From positions 1-6,835 of the forward strand of contig DGGP01000100.1 of NCBI GenBank assembly GCA_002392265.1: 6,835 nucleotides of DNA, given 5' to 3'. The position numbers and the translations under genes are program-made. Each line of letters starts with the position of its first letter. Within the stretch, counting starts at the first letter, position 1. The notes under the pieces are model-generated. The model did no database searches, was not told the DNA's origin, and worked only from the letters and a program-made list of their open reading frames with translations. The stretch comes from Firmicutes bacterium UBA3871. GTDB lineage: Bacteria; Bacillota; Clostridia; Peptostreptococcales; Anaerovoracaceae. Shown here piece by piece: positions 1 through 6,399 of this stretch.

Positions 1-5
1 CAAGG

Positions 6-49
6 AAAAAAGGCTAATTGGGGGCCTGTCCCCAGATTAGCCTTTTTTT
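6..49 (-). terminator. Intrinsic terminator of the SLH surface-protein gene (probably bidirectional)
   Basis: A perfect 13-bp stem (6-18 pairs with 36-48) is extended by an inner 5-bp stem TGGGG/CCCCA (19-23 with 30-34), with one bulged base and a 6-nt loop. The outer arms are A6 and T7, so reading leftward the stem ends in a U-run, as an intrinsic terminator should. It begins 24 nt after the stop codon of the minus-strand gene. The T-run on the other side means it could also stop rightward transcription entering from the left of the window. Confidence 0.9.
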
Positions 50-72
50 AGTATATGATTTTGAAGAAAGTA

Positions 73-3000
73 CTATTTGTCATCTGTGCAGAAACGCATC
101 ATCATTGTTGCCACCTGAGCGCGGGTTGCTTTGCCCTGTGGGTCCAAAGTGTTGCCGCCGATGCCCTCTACGATGCCGTTTGCTGTTGTCCAGTGCATTG
201 CTTCGTCTGCCCAAGCACTTACGGAGTCTGCATCGGAGAAGTCGAGGTTAAAGGACAAGAGGCCTTCAAATCCCTGACCGCCAAGCTGTGCAAATCTGTA
301 AATCATTGCTGCAAGCTGTTCGCGTGTCACCTTGTCTTCAGGTGCGAATACCTCTGCGCCATCGCTGTAGCGCTGCCAGCCGAGGATTACGCCAACCTCT
401 GCCGCCCAGCTTATAGCCTCTGTGTACCACATATCTGAATTAACATCTACGAAGCTGTTTTCTTTATTTGCTGCTGGGCTTCCTGCGAGTCTGTAGAGCA
501 TTGTTGCTACCTGAGCACGAGTCGTGTTATCATTCGGACCGAACTTGTTGCTGCTTAGGCCGTTCATGATGCCCTCTTCGACAGCCCACTGTACTGCTTC
601 GTGATACCACATATCGGATGCAGCATCTGCGAACTCTGTCATAAGTGCTGCAAAGTCTCCCTCTGCGAAAGCGATTTCAATTGTAACTGCGCCGTCAGGC
701 TGTCTGAATGAGAATGTGCCGTTGCTGTTTTCTGTTACGGTTACGAAGTTACCCTTTTCATCCTTTACGATGACCTTTGCTACTGCGAATCCTTCATCCG
801 GATTAGGTGTGATTGTTACAACCTGCATGTGTGTAGGATTCTTCGGAGTGATTGTATAGGATCCGTTAGCGGTTTCCTTTACAACATTTGTATATTTGTG
901 AGTGTTTCTGCTGCGCGACTGTGCTTCGGTTGTGCCGATTGCGTAGGTCGAGAACTGATTTGTGTAAACATATACTACACCGCTTCCTACGAAGAATGTA
1001 CCGTCTTCGTAGTCATTTGAGCTTGCAGGGCGTGTGCTGAGTCTTTCAAACTCCTGCACTCTACCGTTATGATAACGGTATACTGCGGATACAGCCTTGC
1101 CTTCCTCTGCGGTATAAGGGATTGCGATTTCAATCGCCTGCTGGAGTTCTGAAATATTGAATACTTCAGGTGCCTGGCCGTCTTCGTAGTCGGTTCTGAT
1201 TACTGAGATATCAAAGAACTCTACAGTTGCTTCTACTCCTGCCTCGCTTGCGATTGCTGTCTGTGCTGTGTGCACAGCCTGCTCATCTCTTGTGAGGTGA
1301 TTATCTGCGTCTTCCTGAGTGATAGCCGTAATGTCTTCGCTGCTGCTGAACTTGAGTTCGAGTACTGCGTAAGGATTTCTCTCGCCACCGGTGAAGTCCC
1401 AGTGAACTGCATCTCCACCTGCATTTGTTGCAAGAGTTTCTCTTTCAAGACCGCTTACAACTACTGAAGGTGCACCGCTTCCGATTGTTACTCTTGAATC
1501 GATATTGTGGTTAGGGAATAAAAGGTCGCCGTCAATAAATGTAATTGTATTGTTTTCTACTCTTACTCTTGCTGTAACGGTTTGTTCTCTTCCCTCGTTA
1601 TTTCTCTTGATTACGAGGTTGTATTCATCATCAGGTACGTTTTCGATAGTGAACTCGCCGCCGCTAACGTCAACCCAGCTGCCGGACGGAACCGGAACGC
1701 CGCCCTTTTCAAGGCGAAGCTTTGTTACATCGCTCGGCACTTCTGCGTTAACTGTACTGTAGCTCTGAGCCCAGCGAGCGTAGAGAGTCATATCCGAAAG
1801 AATCTGTGGTGCATTTGCGAAGTCTTCCTCGAACCAGAAGAGGTTTCTGAGGCTTGCATCGCTGTACCAGCCTGCGAAGAAGCTTGGAGCTGCTGCCTTT
1901 TCCGCTACTGCTGTGAGAGAGTCAGGTTTTTCACCGTAAGCTACTGTTACTGCGCCGAGTCCTGCTTCCGTTACATTTCCGCCGATGCCGGAGAGCTCTA
2001 CGCTGCCGCCGTTTGCGTTAAATGTAAGCTTTGGATCGATTTTAACAGTGTAGCTGCCGTAAACCGGGTCGCTGTCATCCTGAGTTATGCGGTAGTAAAC
2101 AGTGTAGCTGCCGCCTGCTGTGAAGCTTGGTACTTCATCTGAATATTCGGTTACAAGGCTTGTGCTATATGTTACCTGTGGGTTATTACCTCCTGTTACT
2201 TCAATTGGGAAGGAATGAGGGAGTCCGTCCGAAGGTGCTGTCGCCTCATTGCTTCTTGGTACTGTTATTACTGCTGTTGTCGCTGTCATTATGTCTACTG
2301 TTACAGGTACCGATGCCGGTGCTGTTGCTGTTGCGAGAACGCGAGCCTTTATTGTGTAGTTTGTGTTAGGCTCAAGACCGCTGAATACGATTCTGCCGTC
2401 TCTGCCCGGCATAGTCCAGCCGTTTGCTCCCTTTGCAGGGGATGAAGTGTAAGTTACTTCGTTTCCATCTTCATCGACGAGGCAGTATTCCTGTCCCATC
2501 TTCTGTCTGTCGGATGGATTGAGGTTGATTGCGATTGTATTTGCGCCTACAGAAACTTCATTATCTCTGATACTGATAGGTCTGTCTGCGGTTCCTGTTA
2601 TAGTTGCCAGCTCTTCTGCATCCGGGCGGGTTGCTACAGCTACCTCACGAGGAGCATCTTCGCTGTTCATCTTTTCGATTCTGATAGTTTTGCCTGTGAA
2701 GTCGTAATCCTTTGAAGGAGTGTCGTTCGAGTGACCGGTGAGGCTTGCTTCGCCTCTTGCGGAGCTTCTGATCTGGTAAGCTTCGCCATCAGAGCCGTCT
2801 TCGTTTAATATGGTAATTCTGTAATCTGTATTGTTTTCAAGTCCGTTAATTCTTTCTGTATGGTAGTCAATACCTGCGTTTACTGCGCCTGTTGCTGCTA
2901 CATCACCTACGGAGAAGAGGAAATTTACTTCGCCGCCGGAAGGAAGATTCATCCATGACATTGTCATACCTGAATCCATGCCTTCGCACTTTACTGTTCC

Positions 3001-4434
3001 TGTTGCGGAACCGAGATAATTTGCATAAACAGGGCCTGTCGTTCTTGCGCTATTGAAGGCGAAGTCTGTACGGTCGCTGTATCCGCCGAGCCAGAATGAT
3101 GGTGCACCGGCAAGAGGCTTGATTACGAATGCTGGGTCTGTTTCTACTGCAGCATCCTCTGATGCTGCTCCGATCATAGCTACGAAATTGAGTGATTTGT
3201 CATCGTTCTGCTTTGCGATGAGTGCTGCAGCGTCTGAGTAGCTGCCGCTTGTCTGATAGTTTCCGAGCTGTGTGTCACAGCCAAATGAGAATGCTCTATG
3301 ACCTTCTGCGAGGTCTGCCTTTATATAAAGTGCATAATCGTCTTCATCGGAGAATGCGAAAAGCATATCATCAAGAGAAGGTGCGTCGCCGTTCTTGCTG
3401 GATTTGCCGCCGCCGTTAACCTCTGTGGAGGAAGTCATTCTCCAGCCGCTACTGCCATAGGATGTCTGGAGCATGAAGCTTCCGTTGCTGTTGTGGAAGT
3501 ATCCGGTTACGTCGAATGCGTTCCCTGCCATGGTATAAGCCATTGTGCCGTTGCTGATGTACCAAGGGTCGCCGCTGTAAGGTCTGGTCCACTTACGTCC
3601 GTATTTATCTGATGCATCGTTTGGTCTAATCAGCTGAACAGCCTTGCTCACCACACTGCCGTTTAATACTACGCGGTACCAAGCGCCGTCTTCAGGTGCG
3701 AAGGTGATGCTTGCGCCTGTTGCACCGGAGATGTCGGAGAATGAGCTTGCTGCAGGCTCAGTCTCACTTGCTGCAGCTTTTTGCCACTGATAGCTTTCCG
3801 CTATGCCGCCGGCTGTAACTACCTTTAATGTAACCTGGCTGCTTGACATGTTGCTGCCATATGGATATCCTCCGTTTCCGATTGTAACCGGAGTAGGGAG
3901 ATTGAGAACATATGCTGCGGTCGCAATATCACTTGCAGGAGCACCTGCTGCGATTGCGATAGCCTTGATTGTTACCGACTCTGTTAATGTGATTGCTTCG
4001 GTGTACCAATTGCTCTCTACTGTAGGCTCAGTATCGTCAGTTGTATAATAGATGCTGACATTTTCTGTTGCACAGTTAATTGTTACGCTCTGAGCTTCGG
4101 TGTAAGTTCCTGCTGCAGGAGTAAAGGTCGGAGCCTCTGCCTGTCCTGCAGGAGCAGAAGCCGGGCTTCCGAGGAGCATCCTCATCATCGGAGGTGCAGC
4201 CGGTTCGTCCTGTGGGTCGTCCTGCGGAATGTCCTGTGGGTCATCCTGCGGATTGTCCTGTGGGCCGTCCTGTGGGTTGCCTACAAGGCTTTCCGTATCA
4301 TTGTTGATGTCGTAAATTGTTTCCTGTGGTTCATCCACTGTACCGTAAGCGGTAATTCCTACGGTAGGGATGAAGGTCAGAATCATTGTCAGCGCTAACA
4401 ATATGCTGACTGCCTTTCTTTCAATAGTTCTCAT
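73..4434 (-). CDS. Large secreted S-layer-homology (SLH) multidomain surface protein
   Basis: This encodes a cell-surface protein of 1453 residues counted from the ATG at 4434. Residues 1-31 are a Sec signal peptide: basic RTIERK, then a hydrophobic core, with cleavage likely near ITA/YG. Residues 53-78 are an acidic PQD repeat linker. Residues 101-177 resemble the chitobiase/hexosaminidase C-terminal module (YYTTDDTEPT, then VTIKAIA). Residues about 272-525 are a beta-rich domain I cannot name. Fibronectin-III-like strands (GLEPNTNYTI) lie near 530 and 690. A bacterial Ig-like module spans about 736-801, an InlB/Listeria-Bacteroides B-repeat 802-888 (LTFNANGG, FAGWY, LYARWA), and a carboxypeptidase-regulatory-like fold 890-960. 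A module ending in FSTYAIG spans about 988-1168, and a surface repeat 1192-1257. Three SLH domains start at 1268, 1328 and 1399, with TRAQ, TREQ and TRAQ motifs. In this family SLH triplets bind pyruvylated secondary cell-wall polysaccharide. I see no enzyme active site, so the role (adhesin, S-layer component or scaffold) is open. Confidence 0.95.
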   Translation of the reverse strand: MRTIERKAVSILLALTMILTFIPTVGITAYGTVDEPQETIYDINNDTESLVGNPQDGPQDNPQDDPQDIPQDDPQDEPAAPPMMRMLLGSPASAPAGQAEAPTFTPAAGTYTEAQSVTINCATENVSIYYTTDDTEPTVESNWYTEAITLTESVTIKAIAIAAGAPASDIATAAYVLNLPTPVTIGNGGYPYGSNMSSSQVTLKVVTAGGIAESYQWQKAAASETEPAASSFSDISGATGASITFAPEDGAWYRVVLNGSVVSKAVQLIRPNDASDKYGRKWTRPYSGDPWYISNGTMAYTMAGNAFDVTGYFHNSNGSFMLQTSYGSSGWRMTSSTEVNGGGKSSKNGDAPSLDDMLFAFSDEDDYALYIKADLAEGHRAFSFGCDTQLGNYQTSGSYSDAAALIAKQNDDKSLNFVAMIGAASEDAAVETDPAFVIKPLAGAPSFWLGGYSDRTDFAFNSARTTGPVYANYLGSATGTVKCEGMDSGMTMSWMNLPSGGEVNFLFSVGDVAATGAVNAGIDYHTERINGLENNTDYRITILNEDGSDGEAYQIRSSARGEASLTGHSNDTPSKDYDFTGKTIRIEKMNSEDAPREVAVATRPDAEELATITGTADRPISIRDNEVSVGANTIAINLNPSDRQKMGQEYCLVDEDGNEVTYTSSPAKGANGWTMPGRDGRIVFSGLEPNTNYTIKARVLATATAPASVPVTVDIMTATTAVITVPRSNEATAPSDGLPHSFPIEVTGGNNPQVTYSTSLVTEYSDEVPSFTAGGSYTVYYRITQDDSDPVYGSYTVKIDPKLTFNANGGSVELSGIGGNVTEAGLGAVTVAYGEKPDSLTAVAEKAAAPSFFAGWYSDASLRNLFWFEEDFANAPQILSDMTLYARWAQSYSTVNAEVPSDVTKLRLEKGGVPVPSGSWVDVSGGEFTIENVPDDEYNLVIKRNNEGREQTVTARVRVENNTITFIDGDLLFPNHNIDSRVTIGSGAPSVVVSGLERETLATNAGGDAVHWDFTGGERNPYAVLELKFSSSEDITAITQEDADNHLTRDEQAVHTAQTAIASEAGVEATVEFFDISVIRTDYEDGQAPEVFNISELQQAIEIAIPYTAEEGKAVSAVYRYHNGRVQEFERLSTRPASSNDYEDGTFFVGSGVVYVYTNQFSTYAIGTTEAQSRSRNTHKYTNVVKETANGSYTITPKNPTHMQVVTITPNPDEGFAVAKVIVKDEKGNFVTVTENSNGTFSFRQPDGAVTIEIAFAEGDFAALMTEFADAASDMWYHEAVQWAVEEGIMNGLSSNKFGPNDNTTRAQVATMLYRLAGSPAANKENSFVDVNSDMWYTEAISWAAEVGVILGWQRYSDGAEVFAPEDKVTREQLAAMIYRFAQLGGQGFEGLLSFNLDFSDADSVSAWADEAMHWTTANGIVEGIGGNTLDPQGKATRAQVATMMMRFCTDDK
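4208..4279 (-). repeat. Six 12-bp tandem repeats encoding an xPQD linker
   Basis: On the plus strand six consecutive 12-bp units begin TCCTGYGG (4208, 4220, 4232, 4244, 4256, 4268), differing mainly at units' last four bases. On the coding strand they give the four-residue period x-P-Q-D, with x varying among N, G, D and I. A decayed further copy (TCCTGTGGTTCA) lies at about 4321. The linker sits just after the signal peptide, where an extended acidic proline-rich spacer would separate the mature N-terminus from the folded modules. Such in-frame repeats are prone to change in copy number. Confidence 0.9.
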
Positions 4435-4441
4435 CACGCGT

Positions 4442-4446
4442 CTCCT
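4442..4446 (-). promoter_or_regulatory. Shine-Dalgarno site deciding the SLH gene start
   Basis: Reading leftward the sequence runs AGGAAGGAGACGCGTGATG. AGGAG ends 7 nt before the ATG at 4434 but only 4 nt before the GTG at 4437. The adjacent in-frame GTG-ATG pair makes the start ambiguous by one codon. The spacing and the stronger codon favour ATG. Confidence 0.8.
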
Positions 4447-4508
4447 TCCTTCAACAAATCATATACTTAAATATGTTTTTAATTTTTTTTGAGCGATTTT
4501 TTGAGTTC

Positions 4509-4524
4509 CGCAACAATAGTGCAA
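4509..4524 (-). repeat. Direct repeat copy 1 (TTGCAC-N5-TTGCG), possible operator or sigma-54-like site
   Basis: On the minus strand this reads TTGCACTATTGTTGCG. It matches the copy at 4586-4601 at 15 of 16 bases, and the two copies begin 77 bp apart. It lies about 70 bp upstream of the SLH gene start. The layout TTGCAC, five bases, TTGCG is close to the sigma-54 pattern TGGCAC-N5-TTGC, except that the first G of the important GG pair is T. Confidence 0.6.
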
Positions 4525-4572
4525 GACCGCAATCGCTTTATTTTCAACGTGTTTCGCTATTATGTCGTAATG

Positions 4573-4601
4573 ATACTATGCCCCACGCAACAAAAGTGCA
4601 A
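4573..4601 (-). promoter_or_regulatory. Candidate sigma-A promoter for the SLH gene
   Basis: Reading leftward, TTGCAC (4601-4596) is followed after exactly 17 bp by TAGTAT (4578-4573). This matches 3 of 6 and 4 of 6 bases of the standard -35 and -10 boxes. Transcription would begin near 4566, leaving a leader of about 130 nt that contains the second copy of the TTGCAC repeat. An A/T tract upstream at 4611-4633 resembles an UP element. The -35 lies inside a direct repeat that could instead be an operator, so this is only a candidate. Confidence 0.4.
4586..4601 (-). repeat. Direct repeat copy 2 (TTGCAC-N5-TTGCG)
   Basis: On the minus strand this reads TTGCACTTTTGTTGCG, one base different from the copy at 4509-4524 and in the same orientation. 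Its first six bases form the -35 box of the candidate leftward promoter. A protein bound here would therefore compete with or contact RNA polymerase. Confidence 0.6.
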
Positions 4602-4639
4602 CTCTGAGTAAAAGTTTTTAAAAATATTTTTTGGAGTGA

Positions 4640-4657
4640 AAATTGGATTGCGGCGGG
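4640..4657 (+). repeat. Direct repeat AAATTGGATTGCGGCGGG, distal copy
   Basis: This 18-bp sequence occurs again without a mismatch at 4676-4693, in the same orientation and 36 bp downstream. It lies upstream of the rightward promoter and may be a regulator-binding site for the hexomutase gene or for both divergent genes. Confidence 0.75.
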
Positions 4658-4675
4658 GAATACATTGTGGAAATG

Positions 4676-4693
4676 AAATTGGATTGCGGCGGG
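4676..4693 (+). repeat. Direct repeat AAATTGGATTGCGGCGGG, promoter-proximal copy
   Basis: This is an exact 18-bp copy of 4640-4657. It contains the TTGCGG that serves as the -35 box of the rightward promoter, so a protein bound here would be expected to block or recruit polymerase. Confidence 0.75.
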
Positions 4694-4712
4694 AGGGAAA
4701 ATAATTTATAAT
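4684..4712 (+). promoter_or_regulatory. Sigma-A promoter of the phosphohexomutase gene
   Basis: TTGCGG (4684-4689) is followed after 17 bp by a perfect TATAAT (4707-4712). Transcription should start near 4719, giving a leader of about 58 nt before the ATG at 4777. The leader contains a short GC hairpin (4742-4754) just upstream of the ribosome binding site. The -35 box is weak, which fits control by an activator at the overlapping repeats, although that is inference. Confidence 0.7.
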
Positions 4713-4759
4713 GAGGGATGTGTGATTTGTTTAATACTTGCCCGGCCCTGCCGGATAGA

Positions 4760-4764
4760 AAGGA
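4760..4764 (+). promoter_or_regulatory. Shine-Dalgarno site of the phosphohexomutase gene
   Basis: AAGGA ends 12 nt before the ATG at 4777, a longer gap than usual, and the spacer is entirely A and T. I see no better start: the conserved N-terminal strand LQNGSDIRGI begins only seven residues after this ATG. Confidence 0.6.
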
Positions 4765-4776
4765 TATTATATATAA

Positions 4777-6396
4777 ATGATAGAATTAAAAAAGCTGCAA
4801 AACGGCAGCGATATCAGAGGCATTGCACTCAAAGGGATTGAGGGCGAGGAACCCAATTTAACCGAAAAGGAAGCAAGGCTTTTAACGAAAGGATATTTGA
4901 GATTCCTTTTGGAAACCACGGGGAAAAACACGGATGAAATAAGCGTGGCGATTGGCCGGGATCCCCGGCTGTCGGGGGAGGCCCTGGCGGCGGCAGCCGC
5001 TGCCGTGCTCTGCGAGCACGGCGCCCGCACGCTTGCGTGCGGGCAGGCCTCCACGCCTGCCATGTTCATGGCAACCCGCTTTACTGAATACAGCTGTGAC
5101 GGCAGCATCATGATTACCGCAAGTCACCTGCCATGGAACCGCAACGGATTTAAGTACTTTACGGAAAACGGCGGACTGGACAAGCCTGACATTGCTAAAA
5201 TTATCGAGTATGCAAAGGACGAAGCAGACACAGATGCTTTTCTCTCCGCTCACCACGGATTTTCAGAAAATGCGGATTCGACCACTCCTGCCTCTCCTAC
5301 TCCCTGCGATCTGATGACAACCTATGCATCGCACCTTCAAAGCCTGATTATCGACGGCTGCAAATCCGGCACCATGCCGCTTAAAGGTCTTCACATAGTG
5401 GTCGATGCCGGAAACGGAGCGGGTGGCTTCTATGCCGAAAACGTTCTCCGCCCTCTCGGCGCAGACATATCGGGAAGCCTCTATCTCGACCCGGACGGCC
5501 ATTTCCCAAATCATGCGCCAAATCCCGAAGACAAAAAAGCAATGGAAGCAATACGCAGTGCTGTCTTAAGCGCAAAAGCCGACCTCGGTATCATCTTTGA
5601 CACAGATGTCGACCGTTCCTCCGCCGTTGACGAAAATGGTCGTGAAATCGCAAGAAACGGCATTGTAGCAATGGCTGCCGCGCTTATCGCTGGTGACCAC
5701 CCCGGCACCACAGTCGTAACCGACAGTATCACGAGCGATTTCCTTCCGTTATTCCTGGAAGACACGCTCGGGCTCAAGCATCTCCGCTACAAGCGTGGCT
5801 ACAAGAACGTAATCAACAAGGCCATCGAGCTTAACGCAGCGGGCACAGACTGCCAGCTCGCAATAGAAACCTCCGGCCACGCAGCCTACAAGGAGAATTT
5901 CTTCCTCGACGACGGCGCTTATCTTGCGACGAAAATCGTCATCCGCACCGCTCTCCTCCACAAGGAGGGCAAAGGCATTTCAACTCTTATCGAGGATCTT
6001 AAAGAGCCTGCCGAAGCCATAGAAGTCCGCCTCCCGATTTCGGGCGAAGACTTTGCCGCGACCGGCGACAAGGTGCTTACAGAGCTTGCGGCATTTGTCG
6101 AATCCTTCGCGCAAGGCAGCGCAAATTCAGTGCCAAGTGATGCTGCACACGCAGATTGCACCACCGGCAACACACCTGCCCTCTCACTTGTAGAGCCAAA
6201 CTACGAAGGCGTACGCATCAGCTTTAACAAGGAGCACGGCGATGGCTGGTGCCTGCTGAGAAAATCGCTCCACGACCCGATTATGCCGCTTAACATCGAA
6301 TCAAACTCTGTGGGCGGCACAAAGATAATCTCAAAAATAATGAAGGGCTTCCTCGAAAAATATGACGCCCTGGACACGACAAAACTCTCGTTTTAA
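4777..6396 (+). CDS. Alpha-D-phosphohexomutase (phosphomannomutase/phosphoglucomutase family)
   Basis: This 539-residue cytoplasmic enzyme should move phosphate between C6 and C1 of a hexose through a phosphoserine intermediate. Domain 1 has the NGSDIRGI strand (9-16), IGRDPRLSG (59-67) and the catalytic loop ITASH, with the serine to be phosphorylated at 116 and then NGFKYF. The Mg-binding loop is FDTDVDR (274-280), keeping the three aspartates and the arginine. The sugar-specificity loop is ETSGH (364-368). Domain 4 lacks the textbook RxSGTEP phosphate loop and has instead LRKSLHDPIMPLNIES (494-509). That variant, with ETSGHxxxKEN and a C-terminal ALDTxxLS, is what I recall from plant predicted phosphoglucosamine-mutase-like proteins, so I read it as a distinct subfamily rather than a damaged gene. 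A low-complexity insert (about 447-470) precedes domain 4. The gene stands alone between a promoter and a terminator. Mannose-, glucose- or glucosamine-phosphate as substrate cannot be decided from sequence. Confidence 0.93.
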   Translation: MIELKKLQNGSDIRGIALKGIEGEEPNLTEKEARLLTKGYLRFLLETTGKNTDEISVAIGRDPRLSGEALAAAAAAVLCEHGARTLACGQASTPAMFMATRFTEYSCDGSIMITASHLPWNRNGFKYFTENGGLDKPDIAKIIEYAKDEADTDAFLSAHHGFSENADSTTPASPTPCDLMTTYASHLQSLIIDGCKSGTMPLKGLHIVVDAGNGAGGFYAENVLRPLGADISGSLYLDPDGHFPNHAPNPEDKKAMEAIRSAVLSAKADLGIIFDTDVDRSSAVDENGREIARNGIVAMAAALIAGDHPGTTVVTDSITSDFLPLFLEDTLGLKHLRYKRGYKNVINKAIELNAAGTDCQLAIETSGHAAYKENFFLDDGAYLATKIVIRTALLHKEGKGISTLIEDLKEPAEAIEVRLPISGEDFAATGDKVLTELAAFVESFAQGSANSVPSDAAHADCTTGNTPALSLVEPNYEGVRISFNKEHGDGWCLLRKSLHDPIMPLNIESNSVGGTKIISKIMKGFLEKYDALDTTKLSF

Positions 6397-6399
6397 CAC

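Larger units (their letters stand above)
4438..4776. other. Divergent intergenic control region (339 bp)
   Basis: No gene is supported here. The region lies between the start of the leftward surface-protein gene and the start of the rightward hexomutase gene. It is AT-rich, with A and T tracts at 4481-4501 and 4611-4632. It contains two unrelated pairs of direct repeats, each nearer to a different gene, plus candidate promoters in both directions. A 7-bp inverted repeat (AGCGATT 4492-4498 with AATCGCT 4531-4537) and a small GC hairpin (CCGGC 4742-4746 with GCCGG 4750-4754) are also present. I recognise no riboswitch. Confidence 0.85.

Noticed and set aside
55..438. A 127-codon plus-strand Cys-rich ORF opposite the SLH domains
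   Set aside because: Its many cysteines come from reading GCA-type alanine codons of the SLH region in reverse (TGC), so it is a shadow of the minus-strand gene.
1582..2142. A 186-codon plus-strand ORF opposite the surface-protein gene
   Set aside because: It is antisense to a clearly real gene. Its Cys-, Tyr- and Val-rich composition is what the complement of Ala/Thr/Gly-rich codons produces, and no domain or ribosome binding site supports it.
4508..4601. A CRISPR-like array in the intergenic region
   Set aside because: There are only two copies of each repeat, the spacings differ (77 and 36 bp), and no cas gene is in the window.
4742..4754. The GC hairpin in the mutase leader as a riboswitch or attenuator
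   Set aside because: It is only a 5-bp stem with a 3-nt loop, with no T-run and no alternative pairing that I could find.
5023..5044. The 10-bp perfect hairpin in the mutase gene as an intragenic terminator or inserted palindromic element
   Set aside because: No T-run follows, and the encoded residues align with the normal family core without an extra segment.
4767..5111. Minus-strand ORFs opposite the start of the hexomutase gene (also 4882-5256)
   Set aside because: They overlap strongly conserved mutase motifs on the plus strand and have no recognisable domain of their own.
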